Origin: Arthonia radiata
Lineage: Eukaryota; Ascomycota; Arthoniomycetes; Arthoniales; Arthoniaceae
DNA: 64,000 nt
NCBI GenBank assembly: GCA_002989075.1
Contig: PSQN01000002.1
Span: 264,097 to 328,096 of the forward strand
Direction: 5' to 3'
A program made the position numbers and the translations under genes. Of this stretch, positions 10,060 to 20,565 are shown piece by piece. Position 1 is the first letter of the stretch; each line of letters starts with the position of its first letter. Below the pieces are notes generated by a model. That model had not been told where the DNA came from. It ran no database searches and saw nothing but the letters and a program-made list of their open reading frames with translations.

Positions 10060-11418
10060 TCACAAAGCAGCAGGCCTTTTCGCTTTACCTGTATACGTCC
10101 ACGAGGATCGTCGCGCTTGTTCTGCTCGCATGATAGCCATTGCCTGTTCCATTGGAAGGCTTGTCAAAGTTCCCAAATCAATGCTCTTCCTTTGCAAGTC
10201 TCCAAGACACACCACATGAGCAGAAGAAACAATATCAGCTCGAGGTATTGTCGCAAAATGCCGACACGCGTTTGCCCAACTCTTAACACACGCCTCAGAC
10301 TGCGGCAGCTTCCTCAGAAGCCAAGCAAACACATGCGGCATACCCTCATACAACTCGACCTGCACCGGTATGCCCTGCGCCGCCGCGCGCTGCGCAAGCA
10401 AACGGTTCGCGTCCTCCAGCGTCTCGTTCCCGCAGCATAGCCACAGCGGCGGGCAGCCCTCCCAGCTCTTGGCTGTCAGCGGGCTAAATAGCGGATGCAG
10501 CATAGCAGAGACATCGCAATGGATCTCCCCGCGTGGCGGATCGGACGGCCAAATGTCATCAGCGGGAAAGTCCGGATCCAGGTACGGGGGCTTGCCGGTC
10601 ATGTAGTCGGTGCCGGCTTCACCACGGTTCGAAGGAAGCGACATGGTCGCGTCGATGCCAGCGCTAAGACAGGTCACCCCAGCCGGGAGTGCTAGCGGGA
10701 TGTCCTTACCGTTAAACTTGAAAGATGGATTGTTGCTGTTGGAATGGCGGCGCATGTTGAGTATCACTTGCACGAGCGCAAGGCAGAGGGAGGCCCCAAT
10801 GCTGTCGCCTGCTAGCACGATTGTGCTGGCGGGGATGTTGTACGTTGAGATCAGCGTGAAGTACGCTACAAGCACGTCCAGAAGATGCGCGGGCATCTGA
10901 TGTTGAGGTGAAAGTCTGTAGTCGATGGAGAAAGCACGATTCCCAGGCTCTTCACACAGGCGGGCTACCAGGCCCCGAGATGCTGCCGCGCTTCCTACGC
11001 TGTGTGTCCATAATCAGCCTTTACCCGCACAAGCCCGGAGACATTGAACTTTCACGAACCAATACGCTCCGCCATGGGCATAGAGAATCGTACATGGCCA
11101 AGCGCTCATGTCCGGCTCACCGTCACTCACGGGGTAGCTAATCCACTCTGCGTGGAGTTCTGTGGCGTAATCCGGTTTGGCAATCTTCTCATAGCCCTTA
11201 CGTAACTCCTCGACTGCCTTCCATAGCCCGTCGCGAAGGGAGGAATCAGTGGGCGTCCGCAAACTGATCTTATCGATTCTAAGAGGCAGCTTGGCTCCAG
11301 GGTCTACTGCAGAAGCGGCTTGTCTTTGTGACATTGATGCCGGCGGCAGAGCTTTGAACTTTTGGCGGAACCATAGAACTGCATTTCGTTGATCTTGCGC
11401 GCTTTTTGCGGGGTCCAT
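10060..11418 (-). CDS. Alpha/beta hydrolase, HSL-type esterase/lipase
   Basis: Two exons, 11418-11060 and 10999-10060, with a 60-nt intron (GTTCGT to CACACAG) give 432 residues. The join rebuilds HGGAYCVGSAAASRG, the oxyanion-hole HGGxY motif of the hormone-sensitive-lipase family, followed by IDYRLSPQHQMPAHLLD. The nucleophile elbow GDSIGASL is present, and EGMPHVFAWL supplies the catalytic His. The family hydrolyses small carboxyl esters and often serves detoxification or metabolite tailoring. There is no signal peptide, so it is probably cytosolic. It is divergent from the methyltransferase gene, with about 415 bp between the start codons, and may share a promoter with it. Confidence 0.85.
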
Positions 11419-11833
11419 TTCCGCGGTTTTGATCAGTGAGCGACGGAGCTGTCAGGCTCCAGGAAGGTGTAACAATTTATCACGCCGTAGCATGTGACTG
11501 CAAGGGGTGGAGTCGAGTTGCGAACGACGAGGCATATATAGCTGTGCCTCATGCATGCTATGACTCGTGCGCTCGCCGATCAGACTTGCCCTGCAGCTGC
11601 ATCCTGCGGTACCAACAATTAGCGCAACGATCACTTAGGAAGCAAACTACGTCAAAACTTCCGAGACTAGTGACGCAAGTCTGCCGTGACCGTGCTATGA
11701 AACACGGCCCGGCGCCTCCCACCCTCATAGTTAATATCGTAGTATCGGCTCTGTGATATTGACATCACATCATCATCACCGCTACGCGCCCACTAATAAC
11801 GCAGCATCTGAGTCTTCCCAAAAGCAGCTCTCT
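11419..11833. promoter_or_regulatory. Shared divergent promoter region, esterase and methyltransferase
   Basis: These 415 bases lie between two start codons on opposite strands, with no gene inside. Co-regulation of the two genes is plausible from the arrangement alone; no known operator was identified. Confidence 0.4.
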
Positions 11834-12849
11834 ATGGCATCCAATCAAGCATCTAAAGATGACTACATCCTAGGCCGTCATTACGCCGCTACTTCCAGGT
11901 AAGCAGAAGGTGTCTCCATCCAGCCCATGTGTGTACTGACTAGGCATTGCCAGGCTCAATCTGCAGCACTTCCTCTGGCGCGAAATATTCGGCTACCATG
12001 TCCATCCCAATATCAAGACACAAGCGTCAGCTCCACTCAAGATTGCTGACGTCGGGTCAGGCACAGGGTGAGTCTGCGCTTTCATCAAGAGTGTCAAACC
12101 ACATTGACCATATGTGTGTAGGCAATGGCTTTTTGACCTTTCGCAGCAGCATCCGGAAGAGTGTCAATTCGTCGGCCTGGACGTAGACATCAGCCAAGCT
12201 CCTCCTGCCGAATGGCTTCCTTCGAATGTGAGCATGCGTCGCTGGGACGTATTGGAAGAGCCTCCACGAGACTTACTGGAACAATTCGACATCGTTCAAG
12301 CACGGCTTTTCGTATTTGTGGTCAAGGACAACGACCCTCTACCAATGTTGAAGAATCTAATCAAGCTACTGAGTAAATGCTGCCCGCTCTGTGCGCGAGT
12401 CTCACTACGACATGTATTGGACGCTGACTGTGGACTCAGAGCCCGGCGGCTTCCTCCAATGGGGCGAACCAGATTTCGAGACACGCAAATTACTCAAGTC
12501 ACACCCTTCCAACCCTTCGGAGTCAGTCGAGAAGCTCTTTGCTGCTACCTCGGCACAAGATCGTCGTCTGCAACCGACGTGGGTCAGCAAGTTGCCGCTT
12601 CTCTTCCGAGCTGAGGGTCTGGTCGACGTCGTCAAGGATCAGCAAGCAGGTCCTCCCCACATTAGGTACGCTTTCGATGCCTGCAACATGATGGTGTACG
12701 ATGAGATCCTAGAGGGCGGCAAGATTCAGGAAGACAGAAAGCGCGAGCTGCGGCACTTGTTGGCATTGGCAACCAAGGAGTGTCAGGCGGGCGTCGCCAA
12801 TACGTCGGACCGGGTCCACGTAGTGGGGAGAAAGCCTGTAAGTGGGTAA
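11834..12849 (+). CDS. SAM-dependent methyltransferase (LaeA/UMTA-like class)
   Basis: Four exons: 11834-11898, 11954-12067, 12122-12372 and 12440-12849, all with GT-AG introns in frame, giving about 279 residues. The opening is MASNQASKDDYILGRHYAATSRLNLQH, typical of fungal methyltransferases that start with a short YxLGR stretch. The SAM-binding loop IADVGSGTGQW is formed exactly across the second intron, and motif III NLIKLLKPGGFLQWGE across the third. An acidic VGLDVDIS follows motif I. The methyl acceptor cannot be told. Similar enzymes occur next to P450s and transporters in metabolite clusters, as here. Confidence 0.88.
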
Positions 12850-13925
12850 TGTAGCGCTGTAAGCAAACACCGCCTTCGCTGAGCCGCAATGAAGATTGGC
12901 AGGCCTCAGAAATCGAATTGGCTCAGCTGCGGACAGCTAAAGCGGGGTCTGTTGCCTCTGAGGTTGCACCACTCCGAAAGGATTTGCTGGACAACACGGG
13001 AGCGGACGAAAATTCTACCCTGCACGTCATGCCCTACAAGCTCTGCGAAAACCGCATGCGGCGTTTGCGGCAACACCAATGGAAAATGCGCATACGATAA
13101 GCTGCAGATCGCTGTGAAGAATGATGACAGTCGTATGTCCACTTCTCTGCGTTAGGCGGCTCTAGCACTCTGAAAAGTGATCTCAAAGGCTGTCGATCCG
13201 AACCTTCCACAAGCTGTGCCTCTGTGGACGCAACCTTCGAGACTGGAATACCAAACATAGGATGTGAGCTGCCCCTGGGACTAGTATCCCCAGTTTTCCA
13301 AAAAAGGCTAGTCTTTGCCAAGCCTTTCCCCGGCTAATCATATTCTCCGAAACTCAATGGACTTTGCCAAATTGCCAAGTATGGACTTCATTGTACCGAT
13401 CAATCTTACCCAACAAGCTGCTCCTGCTTCGTGATGCATTGGAATTAGATTCGGTGCCACTGAAGGCTTTCTGCACCGAAAAGTCGTTGAGTGCAGCTTG
13501 GCTCGATACCCTTGCTCGGATGCCGCAGGCTTGCCTGACCCCGCAAGTTTGCCTGACGCCGCACGCTTGCCTGACGCCGTACGCATGCTTACCTGACGCC
13601 TCATGCTTATCCACGCGATGCGCCGGGGCGTCATCGTAGGCATCCGGGAATGGGATGCCACCGTGTACGTCATGTGCGCCTTTCAGTTGCGGGCCGCGTC
13701 GATGCCGCACTTGCGGGCCGATCAGAAGGGTGTTGATGGAAGGCGGATTCTCTGGGACAGTCCTGCACTAAGCGCCGATGTACCAAAGCATCAATTCAAC
13801 CAACATAAAATGATGTCTATCCTGCTTTCCGGGTCATTACCGATGTATGTTGTCTATCTTTGGCACCCACAACATCGTTTCAACCCCGAATAAACCAGAC
13901 GTTGTTGTTGTCCATTCCCCTGAGA
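12850..13925. other. Gene-poor spacer with a minisatellite
   Basis: No supported gene between the methyltransferase and the rhodopsin-domain gene. Its main feature is the 18-bp minisatellite listed separately. Overlapping frames on both strands in the minisatellite are by-products of the repeat. Confidence 0.4.
13522..13613. repeat. Imperfect 18-bp minisatellite, about five units
   Basis: Successive units read GCCGCAGGCTTGCCTGAC, CCCGCAAGTTTGCCTGAC and GCCGCACGCTTGCCTGAC, then a 22-bp variant and a partial unit. Units differ by a few substitutions, so the array is not very recent. Confidence 0.75.
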
Positions 13926-15185
13926 ATGTCTGAGGTACACCCGCCCGACGTCTCGCATGGAACAGCAGTTCTCGCAGTGCAATGGACCACAGGCGCATTG
14001 GCGATTGCGCTAACGCTGCTGCGAGTCTACATACGAGGCTTTGTCCGACATAATCTCGGATGGGACGACTATATGATATGGATTGCTACAGTAAGCGCTA
14101 TCAGGAGGCTTACGAGCTGTGCATTTGCGGACTAAGTGATGCATAGGCACTGGCAGCTTTCGCGTCAACCTACGAAACTTTCAACGTTCATGTAGGTATC
14201 CGCATCAGCCTGATCATCGTAGTGCTCATCGTGGGAAACAGTACGGCATCGGAAGACATGAGATCTACGTCAAGAAGAACTTGCCTGAGGTCATAAAAAT
14301 CAGCCGCATCCTAGCCCTAGAAAATGGACTGGCAACAGCGTTCGTGAAAATCTCCGTTTGCATTTTCATCCTCAGGATGATCGGTCGAACCCAAAAATCA
14401 GTCAGATATGCGGTCTACGTCAACTTGGCCTTTCTCATACCCTTCACGATCGCTGTAACATTCCTTCAAGGATTTCAATGCATCCCATTCGACAAACTGT
14501 GGCATCCAACAAAACCCGGAAAGTGCTTGAATACGACAACGGTAGGAGCCGTTGCGAAAGCTTACAGCTGTGAGGAAACCTCTCCAGAATCCCTTCGCCT
14601 TGGTAGTGAAGACTAATCTCCGCTGAAGCTGTTGGGGTGGTCACGGACTTCCTCACTGTAGCGATTCCCGTCGCCGTCGTTTCCAAGCTACAAGTCTCGC
14701 GCGCGAAGAAGATCGCCCTCGTCTCGCTTCTTACGCTAGGCTTCTTGTAAGCAGCCGCCCCCTTTTCTTCCCCCAACCGAGTCACCGCTGATGCCCCACA
14801 TAGCACCGCCGGATGCGCGATCGCCAAAACCGTCGTCCTCGAGTACTCCACTGAAGACATCACTTGGAATACTGTTCCGGTCATTGTATGGTCCGCACTC
14901 GAACACCAGCTCGGTATCATTATAGCCGACATTCCCGCCGTACAACCCGCATACCACTACGTGGAAAGCAAGATCTCGAGCGCGTATTGGTCACTCCGGT
15001 CGACGAGAGGCAAAGGTAGTGGCAATGCGCTGTCGAGCGGCCGCTATGGACGGGCGGGATATCAAAAGAGTGACAGTGAAGATGCTGTGCATTTGCAGGG
15101 CATGAACATCAAAAAGACGACGGACATTGATGTTGAGGCTGACCACGAGGGGAAGCAGGAGCCGCGGATCCCGTCGTTCGTGTGA
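13926..15185 (+). CDS. Integral membrane protein, fungal rhodopsin domain (PTH11-like/SAT4 type)
   Basis: Five exons: 13926-14090, 14147-14191, 14242-14569, 14629-14746 and 14804-15185, all GT-AG and in frame. The start MSEVHPPDVSHGTAVLAVQW leads into TM helices with RVYIRGFVRHNLGWDDYMIW, the hallmark of this family. Further marks are YGIGRHEIYVKKNLPEVIKI, KISVCIFILRMIG, an FQCIPFDKLWHP loop, VGVVTDFLTVAIPVAVV and ITWNTVPVIVWSALEHQLGII. Seven membrane segments are likely, with a polar cytosolic tail of about 90 residues. Some relatives (PTH11) are receptors for host-surface sensing; most are uncharacterised, so the ligand is unknown. It sits between the methyltransferase and the P450. Confidence 0.88.
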
Positions 15186-15615
15186 AGAGTGGGGAACGAC
15201 GCTCTGTGGATCGAGAATGAGGATGCTTACTCCCGCTCGTACTATCAATTTCAATAGCGCTAATATTTTGAGCCTTATGGCTTGCGCACGCATTTTATAC
15301 TTTTGATAAACGATGCCAGAATTCATAGTGCTATTACATTACGTCTTGAGTCAACTCTAATTATGTGAAAGCGCAAACACACTCGCAAAGATGACACTGA
15401 GTGTGCCCCTTCCCCTTCTCCCTCTCATTTCCTTACAGGAACACAAGGTGTGACACCTGTGAACAAATTGCAGCGTTTGGGGAGGGACGTAAGAGTGAAA
15501 GAAGTTCTTGTACAGAAGGACTAAAACACCGTCTTGCTCGTACACTGCTCTGCGACACTTTGTCATTACACTGGTTCTCGTACACACTACGAACTGTCCA
15601 AGAACATATTCCATG
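15186..15615. other. Convergent 3' spacer
   Basis: The rhodopsin-domain gene and the P450 gene converge here. No gene is seen; terminators and polyadenylation sites of both must lie in it. Confidence 0.4.
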
Positions 15616-17365
15616 CTAACGCCCATCACTCTCATTTAGTTTCCTCACTCTCACCCTTATTCCCTTGGAATCCTCCTTCACCGCCGGAACGAACAGATCC
15701 CGCTGAAACGCCACATCTCCGTCGTCTGTCCCTTCCAGCATAAAGTCGAACCGCCGCACCAGGCATGATAGCACGATGTATATTTCCGTCAGCGCCAGAT
15801 CTCTGCCGATGCAACCGCGACTGCCCCTTCCAAAAGCCACGAGCCGCTTCTGTCTCTGCAGAAGGGTGGAAGTGTCACATCCATCGCGGACGATCCAGCG
15901 CGAGGGATGGAAGCCCCAGGCGTCCGGAAAGATAGCCTCATCATAGTGCACAAAAGGCGACTGAGTACTGAGTGGGGTGCCGGGCGCGATGGCCCAGCCG
16001 GCGACTTGCAGCGTCTCGTTTACGGGGACGCGCGGAGAGCGCTTCGTGATGCCATGGTGGAGGCGGAGACCTTCATTCACGCAGCCTGTGAGGAATGGAA
16101 GATGCTCGAGGGTGGCGCGGTCCGCCGTGTCGTCGATACCGTTAGCGGCTAGTTCTTGGCGCAAAGTCTGCAGCATGGCCGGATTTTGAGTCAGGTGATA
16201 CAAGATAGTCGACGTGGTTTTCGAGATAGGGGCGGCGCCCGCACCAAGAAAGGTTATAGCTTCGCCGACGAGATTGACGTTGGCCTTGAAGGAACCGGGA
16301 GTGGTGGCTGCGTCAAGGACGGCGTGGAAGATCGTGGGCTTGCCTTTTTCTTGATGGGCGCGAACCCGCTCGACTTGGTGAGTAACGCGCTGGGAGTGTT
16401 AGTATTGTTTCAAAAAGAGGGTAAAGAATGTGCTGACATCTTCATAAAGCTTCATGTGCTCGATTGTGCGTGCTTTACTGCCGACGCACCAACGAGGGAG
16501 ACGCATTACTAACGGTCGCACCCATTTGAAATGGAGCAAGAACTTATAGCTCTTCGTGTATGCCTCCGCCGTCTCGAACCAGCCGCTTCCGAGATCTTCA
16601 CGCCCAAGGTGGTCCCAGCAGTCGGCGAAGCAGAACTCGGTGAGAACATCAACTGCCATGGCATACGATGCTCGCGTTAGCTCAACAACGGCATTTTCCT
16701 GCTGTGCTTTCGACAGCAGATCGCAGAGAAGGCTGGCTTTCTGACTGATGAGTGGCTCGGCCGACTGGATACGTGGTTTGCTAAAGAAGGATCTGTAGAG
16801 AGCGCGGTGTTGATGATGGTTATCATGGGTGAGCACTCCTCCGAGCGTACGTTGAGGAACATTAGAGGTGAAGAAGTGAAGCTTGTCGCGCTTCTTGGAT
16901 GGCCCAGCGTAAACTTCGTCGTAAAAAGCTGGGTCTGATACGTGCAATTCGGTAGGGTTGATCCGGATAATGGGGCCTTCAAATGATGGAAAAAGTCAGC
17001 CCGTGTTTTTGAGCATGGAGAATCTTTTGGCAGCTTTGGTTTTCGGGTGATAGATTGCCGGGCAGACTCTCAACATAGAGCTTGTCGTGACGAGCTGCAC
17101 CCGAATGCCAGGCCAAAGGCCTATGCCGTGGACAATAGGATGACTCGTATCGCTTACCAAACTTTTCATGCATCTCCTTGATCTTCCAAATGTATTGACC
17201 CTTGAGAACAACATCGTAATAAATTTCGTACCAAAACGTAGCCGCCGCGAGCTTGGGACCAGGATACTTGGCTAATGGACTGAATGCAAGACGCCAAAAC
17301 ACCTTGTATGCTTGCCATACTATTGCAAGTCCTAGACAAAGGCCCGCCAAAATCGTTAGATTCAT
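15616..17365 (-). CDS. Cytochrome P450 monooxygenase (trichodiene-oxygenase-like)
   Basis: Three exons, 17365-17158, 16976-16438 and 16389-15616, give 506 residues, a normal P450 length. The N-terminal membrane anchor is [20 protein letters not shown], then a proline-rich hinge [13 protein letters not shown]. The first intron splits FG from [16 protein letters not shown], the usual site for this class. The I-helix has [15 protein letters not shown], the K-helix ExxR is EGLR, and the haem loop is [14 protein letters not shown] with the axial Cys. The second intron is only 48 nt with a CTAAC branch 10 bases before its CAG end. The sequence type resembles trichodiene-oxygenase/CYP58-like monooxygenases; the substrate is unknown. 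It shares a 496-bp divergent promoter with the MFS gene. Confidence 0.92.
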
Positions 17366-17861
17366 GTTGTTACGCTCGTGCTTTCAGCGGTCTTGAATTA
17401 CATGAATCGAAGAAGGGAAGAAGGTCTCAACCCATTTTATAACCAGTGCTGTTGGGCCCGAAGATCGAGACTTCGACGCCTCATTGACTACTTTCGGGTC
17501 CATTCCACAAGGCATACTGACTTCGAATGAATATCGCTCTTACTGCCTTCTCATCAGCTACCTCAACCAGAATGAAGCAATTCGAGGGTGTGTCCGAACG
17601 GGGTACCTTGACGAATATTTGTGGGCTGAAGTAGATACTAGACCGCATGCGGAACAAGGCAAATGATAGGCGTCCACTCTTGCAGTAATAGAGAGGCGTA
17701 GCAACAAGACCCTCTTCCGACACACCAATCTATTTTGCCTTGCCTTGTGGATACGATCCTCATTTCTTTTCCACTTCTTGACCGCTTTTCCGGTGCGTCA
17801 AGATATCCTCGTTCATCTTGACTGATCATTATTTACTCCGGTGGTGCCCTTCGCCGTCATC
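17366..17861. promoter_or_regulatory. Bidirectional promoter, P450 and MFS transporter
   Basis: 496 bases separate the two start codons with no gene between them. The arrangement suits joint control of an oxidising enzyme and an exporter. I could not recognise a known transcription-factor site with confidence. Confidence 0.45.
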
Positions 17862-19842
17862 ATGCGCGTGGATGAACGCTCCACAGGATCCGATGGGATG
17901 CAGCTCATACCTCGACCAAGTAATCACCCGGATGATCCACTGGTATGTGACGATTGTTGATCTAGAACATGTGACGAGACGCCTAACCTTGTGATGGGTG
18001 CCGCAGAACTGGGGTACCGGCAAAAAAGCACTCAACTTCGCGGTTGTGGTCTTTGCCACGTTTGCGGCTGTCGCGAGCCCCAATACTAACCAGGTTGCCT
18101 ATCTACTGCAGGCAAGAGTCTATCACAAGACCTCCATCGAATTGTCGTATGGAGCATCAGCCGGTATAGCCGGATTTCTTGCCGGTCCAGTGCTGCTTTG
18201 GCCATTTTCTCTTGTGATTGGCCGCTGCGCCATACTGTTTTGGTCGATAATCTGTCTGCTGGCAACTCAGGTATGGGCTGCAACCATGACGAGCAGCTTG
18301 CAGTATACTCCCTTCGTCATATCCAGATTGTTCGCTGGTTTGTTCGGCGGCCTGCCTATCATTGTAGGCAGCGGGTTCATCATCGATGTATTCTTTCTTC
18401 ATCAGCGCGGCCGCATGTTCGCGATCTTCGAGATCGCCTTTTTGTTTGCAACAGTGGTGGCGCCTACGTTTGGAGGCTTCATTGTCAGCGATCAAAGTCT
18501 TACATGGCCATACACATTTTGGTGGACGGTGCCAATGCTTGGCGTTGCGGCACTTTTGGTTCTGATTGTGTTCGAAGACACAAGCTTCGATCGCGAACAT
18601 GGAACCCTGTTCAGGGCGAAGGCGGGCTTTTTCACCGACAGGCTTACACTTTTTTTCATGGGCTGGAGGGTTGTGCCCCCAACCTCCGTTGGTAAATTTG
18701 TGAGTGATCTCTCCACGCGAAGACGACCTGTTTCCTGATACTACTCTTCAAGGCGCGTGCCTTCTGGAAACCTATACTCATCACAATTACTCCTGTGACT
18801 CTCGGTAAGCGATCTCCAAGATTGTCAATCAGAAAACGTGGCTGATGCAGGCAGCACCCGGATTCTTCAACGTAAGTCCATAGATACAGCAACGCCGAAA
18901 TGTTCGCTTTCTGATCGTTTCCGAATAGTTCGTTGCTTTCGGATTTGCAGTCGCAGTCAATGTATTGCTCTCCATATATTTGCTTACCCCAGTCAGCGGA
19001 GGGGGCTATGGCTTTACCACTTTGCAAGCCAGTTACTGTAAGCCCGTATCGTCGTCGGCGCCCCAGAATGGGCTAATATGCCTGTTCTAGTCTTCTTCAC
19101 GGGTTGGGTGTCTGTCGCCGCAGGTCAGTTGACCGGTGAGTTAAAAAAACGCCGCCAAATTTATACACAGCATTGGTGGGCATTCAATTGGCCCAGCCAC
19201 TCCTGGACAGCTATCACGAGCCATTCCGACAGAAGTCTACATACTATGGAACAGTCTCCAGGCTGACATTGTCTCTTAGGTTGGCTTGCTGGTGACCGGA
19301 TTCCGCTGTGGGCAGCACAGAGGTTCAATGCCAACGTTTGGCGGCCTGAGTATCGCCTCTGGAATGTCATTGTGCCATCGTTCTTCCTACCTGTTGGACT
19401 AGGTATCTTCGGTGCTGCTTTAGAGTACGTATTCAAGAGCATCGACTTTGTCTGCCACGTCCTCGTTAGATGCTAACCAACATGTAGGTATCACCTCCAC
19501 TACATGGTACTCGCTCTGGGTCTGTTCTTTATCAATTACGGCGCGTTGTTATGTGTGCCCATATGCGTCAACTACGTCGTCGAGTGTTTCGTGGATTCGC
19601 CGATGGAGGTAGGTGTATCAATGAACATCTACCGCGAGGCCTTTTCTCTTGCGATACCCTTTTTTGTCAATCATTGGGAGGAGGAAGTCGGCTCCGGCTG
19701 GGTCTTCGGGATGGCCGCGTTTTTCACATTATTCTCCTCGTTGCTTCTCGCCATCGCAGCGAGATTTGGCCCGCAGCTGCGGAGGATCTCCTTCTCCAGA
19801 GGACTTGTGCACTCTGAAGCAGGAGCGCAGATTAAAGGCTAG
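17862..19842 (+). CDS. MFS transporter
   Basis: Eight exons: 17862-17942, 18007-18699, 18753-18804, 18855-18871, 18929-19037, 19091-19135, 19280-19424 and 19488-19842. Their sum is 1497 nt, or 498 residues, all in frame. A short polar N-terminus leads to NWGTGKKALNFAVVVFATF (TM1). Later marks are RLFAGLFGGLPIIVGSGFI, the cytosolic FFLHQRGRMFAIFEIAF (MFS motif A-like HQRGR), PTFGGFIV and WRPEYRLWNVIVPSF. About 12 membrane segments are likely. The layout fits the DHA1-type drug:proton antiporters and polyamine/toxin exporters of fungi. The fourth exon is only 17 nt, yet it is needed to keep the frame (APGFF). Cargo unknown. Confidence 0.9.
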
Positions 19843-20565
19843 CGTGTTTCAAGTGCGAAAAAGTTGGTGGATGCTGATGTGGTCAACAAGACAGGATCGG
19901 CCTGACTTGCATAGCGCACTCAGTCCGTTATCCGTTCTCTGCGGCCGCATATCAGTGATCAAGTCTAAAGCAGCGCGGCAGCAATGATTTCCCTCTCTGT
20001 CACATACCATACCTGAAACAGTACGGCTGTCGAGACCCCATGGCGTCGTCAGCCAACCTTCCGTACTATTCTTGAAGAAGACACCGCACACGTATTCTTG
20101 GACGTGTCGCCGTGCCAATGGAGGTCAGCATCATGAGAGGTGCTCACCGTCAGACCACTTTAGACATATCGAGAGAGATGGCAAAAGAGCTACACTTAAG
20201 GTATATACATCGCATTTGTCTAATCTATCAGACACCACACCTTTTCCCGTAATCGCAAGCAATGCAAGCTCCTGGACTCCAGTCGCTAAAACGCAGAACG
20301 TGGCTCGTAGATTCAATTTTCCTCCTCGTGTAACATGCCTTGTCTTTTCGCCCCCTTCGCATCGCTCATATCGTTGTCTCTTGCTGTCTTGACATACTCA
20401 TATTTCAACCATGCACTCACATCATAGCCTTTTACTGTCTTGACAACTCACCTGTCCAGGAAACTCACCCCGGAATCGACTCCCTTGTTAGCTCCCTCCA
20501 AGACCCTGCCATATCCACATACCCTGCACCGCACTCACCTCGCCAGCCCCACGCCCACACATCCA
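19843..20565. other. Convergent 3' spacer, MFS and sulfatase
   Basis: No gene is seen in this 723-bp stretch between two convergent genes. It is C-rich near 20500-20580 on the plus strand. Confidence 0.4.

Noticed and set aside
13354-13710. Overlapping frames across the minisatellite
   Set aside because: They encode the repeat only (Gly-Lys-Arg-Ala type patterns).
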